Source: Mesorhizobium caraganae (lineage in GTDB: Bacteria; Pseudomonadota; Alphaproteobacteria; Rhizobiales; Rhizobiaceae). From it: 46,717 nt of DNA. Location: the NCBI RefSeq assembly GCF_016836705.1, contig NZ_JAFCGY010000037.1:1-46717 (forward strand), in the 5' to 3' direction. This document shows, piece by piece, positions 42,453 to 46,717 of this stretch (position 1 is the stretch's first letter; each line of letters opens with the position of its first letter). The notes below the pieces were generated by a model. The model ran no database searches, was not told the origin of the DNA, and saw only the letters and a list, made by a program, of their open reading frames with translations. Both the position numbers and the translations under genes were made by a program.

Positions 42453-42977
42453 ATGGCGGTCGTCATGTTTGTCTTAGCACGCTACCTGCTGATGCCGTTC
42501 GTCCTCATCGCGGTGACGCTGTTCGCGATGGGCTTGCACATTGTCGGAACCAGCCTGCATCACCAGTTCGCCTGGCATCAGACGGTTGCCACCGTAATGG
42601 ATGTCAGTCCCTATACCGAAACCCACAAAAACGGCCTGGCCACGAAAGGCATCAATGTCGCCATCGCCTATGTCGCCAACGATGCGCCGATGATCTGGTC
42701 AGGCAAGGGAAAGCTCATCGGTCTATACACGGCGTCCAAAGGCGACCGGGTGGAACTGTACTACGACCCTGCCGACCCATCGTCCCTCGATACCGCCGCA
42801 ATGAAGGGCTGGGGCGGCGGGTTGCTGCTCTTTGCCGTTACGGGCGGGTTCACCGCTTTCTACGTCTGGTTCTTCTGGCTGCGCGGACGCAACGCGCCGC
42901 CGCCGATGTCTTCGGCCGGCCGCGTCGCAAGCGCGGGACAGCCGCAACCGCAGCGTGGCACTTTCGGTCGGCGTTAG
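42453..42977 (+). CDS. DUF3592 membrane protein
   Basis: A 174-residue protein with an N-terminal membrane helix (about 5-30), an extracytoplasmic beta-rich domain (about 40-115; TVMDVSPYTETHKNG and YYDPADPSSLD are DUF3592-like) and a second helix (about 120-143). The C-terminal tail is Pro/Gln/Arg-rich. Function unknown. It lies between the cyclo-ligase gene and a toxin gene. Confidence 0.75.
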   Translation: MAVVMFVLARYLLMPFVLIAVTLFAMGLHIVGTSLHHQFAWHQTVATVMDVSPYTETHKNGLATKGINVAIAYVANDAPMIWSGKGKLIGLYTASKGDRVELYYDPADPSSLDTAAMKGWGGGLLLFAVTGGFTAFYVWFFWLRGRNAPPPMSSAGRVASAGQPQPQRGTFGRR

Positions 42978-43059
42978 GACCAGAACGGCGTGTTGCACCG
43001 TGTCATCGCTTGACGCGCGTGACCATCCGGCCGATACTACTGGATTCCAGTAGGTCTGC

Positions 43060-43332
43060 ATGCTTGAATTCGAATGGGACGATGGGAAAGCAGCCGGTAA
43101 TGTTGCCAAGCATGGTGTGGCATTCTCCGATGCTTGCCGCCTCTTCGATGACATTCACGCGCTGCACTACATCGACCGCTCCATGGTTTATGAGGAAGAA
43201 CGGTTCGTCAGCATAGGTATCGTCAATGGCGTAGTGCTGACAGTGGTTTACATCGAGCGTGGCGACCGAATAAGACTGATCTCCGCCAGGAAGGCGACAC
43301 GCCATGAGCAGAAAGCGTATGACGAAGCATGA
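43060..43332 (+). CDS. brnT: BrnT-family toxin
   Basis: A 90-residue BrnT toxin, a ribonuclease with a RelE-like fold. FEWDDGKAAGNVAKHGVAFSDA is the diagnostic N-terminus, and GDRIRLISARKATRHEQKAYDEA is the C-terminus with the catalytic-type Arg/Ser residues (RxISARxA). It starts 83 bases after the DUF3592 gene. The antitoxin overlaps its 3' end by 29 bases in another frame. The toxin-first order is normal for this family. Confidence 0.92.
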   Translation: MLEFEWDDGKAAGNVAKHGVAFSDACRLFDDIHALHYIDRSMVYEEERFVSIGIVNGVVLTVVYIERGDRIRLISARKATRHEQKAYDEA

Positions 43333-43645
43333 ATCTGAAACCGACTGGGATCGGCTGCGCGCCATGAGCGATGCTGCGGCCGAGGCGGGCGCGTTGGCTG
43401 ATGCAGACAATCCTCCCGCGAGCGTGGACCGGCTGACGCCTGTTGCGCGCGTCAAAGTCATCCGTCGCGCTCTGCATCTTACGCAGGAAGAGTTTTCGAT
43501 CCGCTACCTCATTCCGCTCGGGACGCTTCGCGACTGGGAGCAAGGCAGAACCGAGCCGGACCAGGCAGCGCAGGCCTATCTCAGGGTTATCGCCAAGGAA
43601 CCGGAAACGGTGTCGCGGGCGCTCGGCACGCGCAGCGCCGCATGA
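43304..43645 (+). CDS. HTH-domain antitoxin of the BrnT toxin
   Basis: A 113-residue protein. Residues about 15-40 (DWDRLRAMSDAAAEAGALADADNPP) resemble the N-terminal part of BrnA antitoxins. Residues about 48-105 are an XRE-type HTH (VIRRALHLTQEEFSIRYLIPLGTLRDWEQGRTEPDQAA) in place of the usual ribbon-helix-helix. It overlaps the toxin gene by 29 bases and ymdB by four bases (ATGA). It should bind the toxin and the module promoter; a second in-frame ATG at 43319 is possible. Confidence 0.8.
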   Translation: MSRKRMTKHESETDWDRLRAMSDAAAEAGALADADNPPASVDRLTPVARVKVIRRALHLTQEEFSIRYLIPLGTLRDWEQGRTEPDQAAQAYLRVIAKEPETVSRALGTRSAA

Positions 43646-44466
43646 GACTTCTCTTCCTCGGCGACATGGTAGGCAGATCGGGACGTACGGCGGTGTGGGA
43701 ACAGCTGCCCGGCCTGATCTCCGATTTCAAACTCGATTTCGTCATCGTCAATGGTGAGAATGCCGCCGGCGGTTTCGGCATCACCGAAGATATTTTTCGC
43801 GACACCATTGCGGCCGGCGCTGATGTCGTCACCACCGGCAACCATGTCTGGGACCAGCGCGACGCGCTGATCTTCGCGCCGCGCGAGGAACGTTTCCTGC
43901 GTCCCTCCAATTTTCCCAAGGGCACGCCGGGGCGCGGCTCCGGCGTCTACATCGCCAAAAACGGCGCACGCGTGCTGGTCGCCAACATTATGGGCCGGGT
44001 GTTCATGCATCCCGAACTCGACGATCCGTTCCAGGCCGGTGAACGCGAGCTGGCCGCCTGTCCGCTGGGCGAGCAGGCCGATGCCGTGGTCATCGACTTT
44101 CACGCCGAGGCGACTTCGGAGAAAATGTGCTTCGCGCATTTCGTCGACGGCCGCGCCAGTCTCGTCGTCGGCACCCACACGCACCAGCCGACCGCCGATC
44201 ACCAGATCCTCAATGGCGGCACGGGCTACATGTCCGACGCCGGCATGTGCGGCGACTATGATTCCTCGCTCGGCATGGACAAGGAAGAACCGCTCAACCG
44301 GTTCCTGTCGAAAGTGCCGAAAGGCCGCTTCGAGGCGGCGACCGGACCGGCGACATTGTGTGGCATCGGCGTCACTATTTCCGACCGCACCGGGCTGACC
44401 GAGAAGATCGCGCCGTTTCGTCGCGGGCCGCGGCTTGAAGAAACCGCACCATCCTTCTGGTCGTGA
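43642..44466 (+). CDS. YmdB-type metallophosphoesterase
   Basis: A 274-residue TIGR00282-family phosphodiesterase; the Bacillus member YmdB hydrolyses cyclic nucleotides. Metal-binding motifs are LFLGDMVGRSGR, FVIVNGENAAGG, TTGNHVWD, DFHAEATSEK and VVGTHTHQPTAD, all intact. Its ATG overlaps the antitoxin stop by four bases, so its translation is coupled to the toxin-antitoxin module. In related rhizobia it commonly lies close to the cyclo-ligase gene (recalled, not checked). Confidence 0.92.
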   Translation: MRLLFLGDMVGRSGRTAVWEQLPGLISDFKLDFVIVNGENAAGGFGITEDIFRDTIAAGADVVTTGNHVWDQRDALIFAPREERFLRPSNFPKGTPGRGSGVYIAKNGARVLVANIMGRVFMHPELDDPFQAGERELAACPLGEQADAVVIDFHAEATSEKMCFAHFVDGRASLVVGTHTHQPTADHQILNGGTGYMSDAGMCGDYDSSLGMDKEEPLNRFLSKVPKGRFEAATGPATLCGIGVTISDRTGLTEKIAPFRRGPRLEETAPSFWS

Positions 44467-44536
44467 CATTGATATGCTGGAATATAGTACCTAACTGGCG
44501 ACGAAACTGCTCTAGATCGTAGAGGGGACGACCTCC

Positions 44537-45298
44537 ATGCAGCTCGTTGAATTCCTGGCGCCGCATTTTCAATTTGTCTCTGACCCCACCGCCTGGGTCG
44601 CGTTGCTGACGCTGATTGTGCTCGAGGTCGTGCTCGGCATCGACAATCTGATCTTCATCTCGATCCTGACCAACAAATTGCCGGAAGCGCAGCGCGCACG
44701 CGCCCGCCGTCTCGGCATCTCGGCGGCGCTGATCATGCGGCTGGTGCTGCTTGCCACCATCTCGATCATCGTCCAGCTGACGACGCCGGTGTTCACCGCC
44801 TTCGGCCACGGCTTTTCCTGGCGCGACCTGATCCTGATTGCCGGCGGCCTGTTCCTGGTGTGGAAGGCGACCAAGGAAATTCATCACACGGTCGACCCGG
44901 AAGACCACAAGGACACGATGATGGGCGAGACACTGCAGATCTCGCTTGCCGGCGCCATCTTCCAGATCCTGCTGCTCGACCTCGTCTTCTCGATCGATTC
45001 GATCATCACTGCCGTCGGCATGACCGACGAGATCGCCATCATGTATATCGCGGTCATTGTGGCGGTGAGCGTGATGATGCTGGCGGCCGGGCCGCTGGCC
45101 AATTTCATCGCCAAGAATCCGAGCATCGTCATGCTGGCCCTGGGCTTCCTGCTGATGATCGGCATGACGCTGATTGCCGACGGCATGGGCTACCATGTGC
45201 CCAAGGGCTACATCTACGCCGCCATGGGTTTCTCGGCCTTGGTCGAAGGACTCAACATGCTGGCGCGGCGGCGCAGGAAATCCGGTGGTGGGCATTGA
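44537..45298 (+). CDS. TerC-family membrane protein
   Basis: A 253-residue integral membrane protein with about seven to eight helices. EVVLGIDNLIFISIL and FSIDSIITAVGM carry the two membrane acidic residues that mark the family, and LIADGMGYHVPKGYIYAAMGFS is the C-terminal signature. Many TerC-family proteins (such as Alx and MeeF) export manganese. ATG 44537 has GAGGGGACG upstream. It is a single gene between ymdB and yebC; no riboswitch could be seen in the 70-base gap before it. Confidence 0.93.
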   Translation: MQLVEFLAPHFQFVSDPTAWVALLTLIVLEVVLGIDNLIFISILTNKLPEAQRARARRLGISAALIMRLVLLATISIIVQLTTPVFTAFGHGFSWRDLILIAGGLFLVWKATKEIHHTVDPEDHKDTMMGETLQISLAGAIFQILLLDLVFSIDSIITAVGMTDEIAIMYIAVIVAVSVMMLAAGPLANFIAKNPSIVMLALGFLLMIGMTLIADGMGYHVPKGYIYAAMGFSALVEGLNMLARRRRKSGGGH

Positions 45299-45500
45299 AG
45301 CTGCTCGCCGGGGCGCTGTGAACGCCGTGTCTGGACGAATTGAGCCGATTTATCTATAAGCCGGCCATTCCGACAGAGAACGCCGTAAGCCTTCGCAGGC
45401 ATGCGAGAGACGTTCTGAAATTTAAATTCGAGCATTTGCGGGAAGGCCGGGTATCGTCGCCTCGCTTCGCGATGCTCTAGCCGAAGACGACAGGGGTGCC

Positions 45501-46250
45501 ATGGCTGGCCATTCACAGTTCAAGAACATCATGCACCGCAAGGGCCGCCAGGACGCGGTGCGGTCGAAAATGTTTTCCAAGCTGGCGCGCGAAATCACCG
45601 TCGCCGCCAAGAGCGGGACGCCGGATCCGTCGATGAACCCGCGCCTGCGCCTGGCCATCCAGAACGCCAAGGCGGTGTCTATGCCGAAGGACAACATCCA
45701 GCGCGCCATCAACAAGGCGTCGATGGGCGATGCCGAGAATTACGAAGCGGTGCGCTACGAAGGCTACGGGCCGGGCGGCGTGGCGCTGATCGTCGAGGCG
45801 CTGACCGACAACCGCAACCGTTCGGCCTCGAACGTACGCGCCGCCTTCACCAAGGCCGGCGGTGCGCTCGGCGAAACCGGCTCGGTGTCGTTCATGTGGA
45901 ACCGCGCCGGCGAGATCTACTATCCGGCCTCCGCCGGCAGCGCCGACAAGGTGATGGACGCGGCGATCGAGGCCGGCGCCGATGATGTCGAGTCCGACGA
46001 GGAAGGCCATACCATCTACTGTGCCTTCGAGAGCATGGGCGAAGTGTCGAAGGCGCTGGAAGCCTCGCTGGGCGAGGCCGAATCGGTGAAGCCGATCTGG
46101 CAGCCGCAGAACAATGTTCCGGTCGACGAAGAACGCGCCCAGTCGCTGATGAAGCTGGTGGCAACGCTCGAAGACGATGACGACGTGCAGAGCGTCTACG
46201 CCAATTTCGAGGTCGACGACGAGACGATGGCCAAGCTCAGCGCGGCGTGA
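45501..46250 (+). CDS. yebC: YebC/PmpR-family protein
   Basis: A 249-residue protein of three domains. MAGHSQFKNIMHRKGRQDAV is the universal N-terminus, and PRLRLAIQNAKAVSMPKDNIQRAI and YEGYGPGGVALIVEALTDNRNRS are the core motifs. Family members act as DNA-binding regulators, and recent work links them to rescue of ribosomes stalled at proline stretches. ATG 45501 has GACAGGGGTGCC upstream. The 200 bases before it hold no gene. Confidence 0.96.
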   Translation: MAGHSQFKNIMHRKGRQDAVRSKMFSKLAREITVAAKSGTPDPSMNPRLRLAIQNAKAVSMPKDNIQRAINKASMGDAENYEAVRYEGYGPGGVALIVEALTDNRNRSASNVRAAFTKAGGALGETGSVSFMWNRAGEIYYPASAGSADKVMDAAIEAGADDVESDEEGHTIYCAFESMGEVSKALEASLGEAESVKPIWQPQNNVPVDEERAQSLMKLVATLEDDDDVQSVYANFEVDDETMAKLSAA

Positions 46251-46263
46251 TCGAAACTCGGAA

Positions 46264-46548
46264 ATGAGCCAGCTGCCCACCATCCGCATCACCTATTGCA
46301 CGCAGTGCCAGTGGCTGTTGCGCGCCGGCTGGATGGCGCAGGAACTGCTCTCGACCTTCGGCACGGATCTGGGCGAAGTGACGCTGGTGCCGGGCACCGG
46401 CGGCATCTTCACCATTTCCTGCAACGATCAGCTGGTCTGGGATCGCAAGCGCGACGGGGGTTTCCCGGAAGCAGCAAAACTCAAGCAACTGGTTCGCGAT
46501 GTGATCGATCCGGACCGCGATTTAGGCCATTCCGACCGCAAGGCCTAA
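46264..46548 (+). CDS. SelT/SelW/SelH-family (Rdx) redox protein
   Basis: A 94-residue thioredoxin-like protein. CTQC (residues 12-15) is the redox motif with cysteine in place of the selenocysteine of animal forms; the GTGGIFTISCNDQLVWDRKRDGGFPEA core is family-typical. It starts 13 bases after yebC in the same direction, so it may share its transcript. Function is unknown beyond a likely thiol-redox role. Confidence 0.88.
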   Translation: MSQLPTIRITYCTQCQWLLRAGWMAQELLSTFGTDLGEVTLVPGTGGIFTISCNDQLVWDRKRDGGFPEAAKLKQLVRDVIDPDRDLGHSDRKA

Positions 46549-46604
46549 TCTGCGTCGACATTCAGGTGAGGCCGGCCTGCAAATGACGGCTACCTGCGCT
46601 TCCG

Positions 46605-46687
46605 GTGCTCATATGTGGACGGCCCCCTGCTTGCAAGGCTTGGTGAGATAGTTTGATCGGATCGCTTGCGCTCATATGTCCGGCCTT
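46605..46687 (+). repeat. Short direct repeat at the right edge
   Basis: GCTCATATGT occurs twice, followed by GGACGGCC in the first copy (from about 46608) and CCGGCC in the second (from about 46670), about 62 bases apart. The stretch follows the last gene and is not long enough to define. It could be a regulator site for the next gene to the right or chance. Confidence 0.35.
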
Positions 46688-46717
46688 TTGCGCGCGGATA
46701 TCTGAGCGCGGGCCTAG

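Noticed and set aside
44467..44536. Manganese (yybP-ykoY) riboswitch before the TerC-family gene
   Set aside because: The gap is only 70 bases and no matching stem or loop motifs could be seen.

Overview
The window is a GC-rich chromosomal segment of an alphaproteobacterium. Gene content and order point to the Rhizobiales, most likely Mesorhizobium or a close relative. The supporting signs are ssrS next to the 5-formyl-THF cyclo-ligase gene, an rsfS-rlmH-M23-ctpA-deacetylase-rppH run, a DUF6867 gene inside a liv operon, an 1152-residue pyruvate carboxylase, a GapR/DUF2312 protein and palindromic intergenic repeats. This assignment is inference from gene families; no database search was run.

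Layout. 1-2500: tail of an IS110-like transposase, half of a palindromic repeat, an MFS transporter and an MscS channel. 2550-8230: a housekeeping run for ribosome silencing and 23S rRNA methylation (rsfS, rlmH), cell envelope (degenerate EnvC-like M23 protein, CtpA protease, divergent polysaccharide deacetylase) and RNA 5'-end processing (rppH). 8300-11010: a large inverted repeat, then alr and dadA, a likely D-alanine catabolic pair. 11030-11842: a TacA/TacT-type toxin-antitoxin module with a palindromic operator. 11863-14453: two overlapping lipoprotein genes, one with phospholipase A2 hallmarks and one with a phospholipase D fold. 14591-17345: a LysR regulator divergent from mmsA, with a perfect LysR-type box between them, and a decayed copy of the mmsA 3' end downstream. 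17719-23546: a small secreted protein, a compact hydroxyproline-catabolism cluster (hypR, hypD, hypO, epimerase) with visible operators, a LysR regulator and a frameshifted ectoine-synthase-like gene.

23995-29976 is a branched-chain amino acid ABC operon (livH-M-G-F, DUF6867, livJ) ending in a strong terminator. Pyruvate carboxylase (30266-33724), gapR, a small hypothetical gene, an orphan arsC, a small membrane protein and msrB follow. 36254-41391 holds a VWA/CoxE protein and its expected MoxR ATPase partner, separated by a GNAT gene and a LysR/MFS pair. 41538-46548 holds 6S RNA, 5-formyl-THF cyclo-ligase, a DUF3592 membrane protein, a BrnT toxin with an HTH antitoxin, YmdB, a TerC-family protein, YebC and a SelT/W/H-like protein.

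The most unusual items are the PLA2-like/PLD-like lipoprotein operon, the BrnT toxin paired with an HTH antitoxin and translationally coupled to ymdB, the IS110 remnant beside a half palindrome, and the long charged tail on LivG. No tRNA, rRNA, CRISPR array or prophage was seen.
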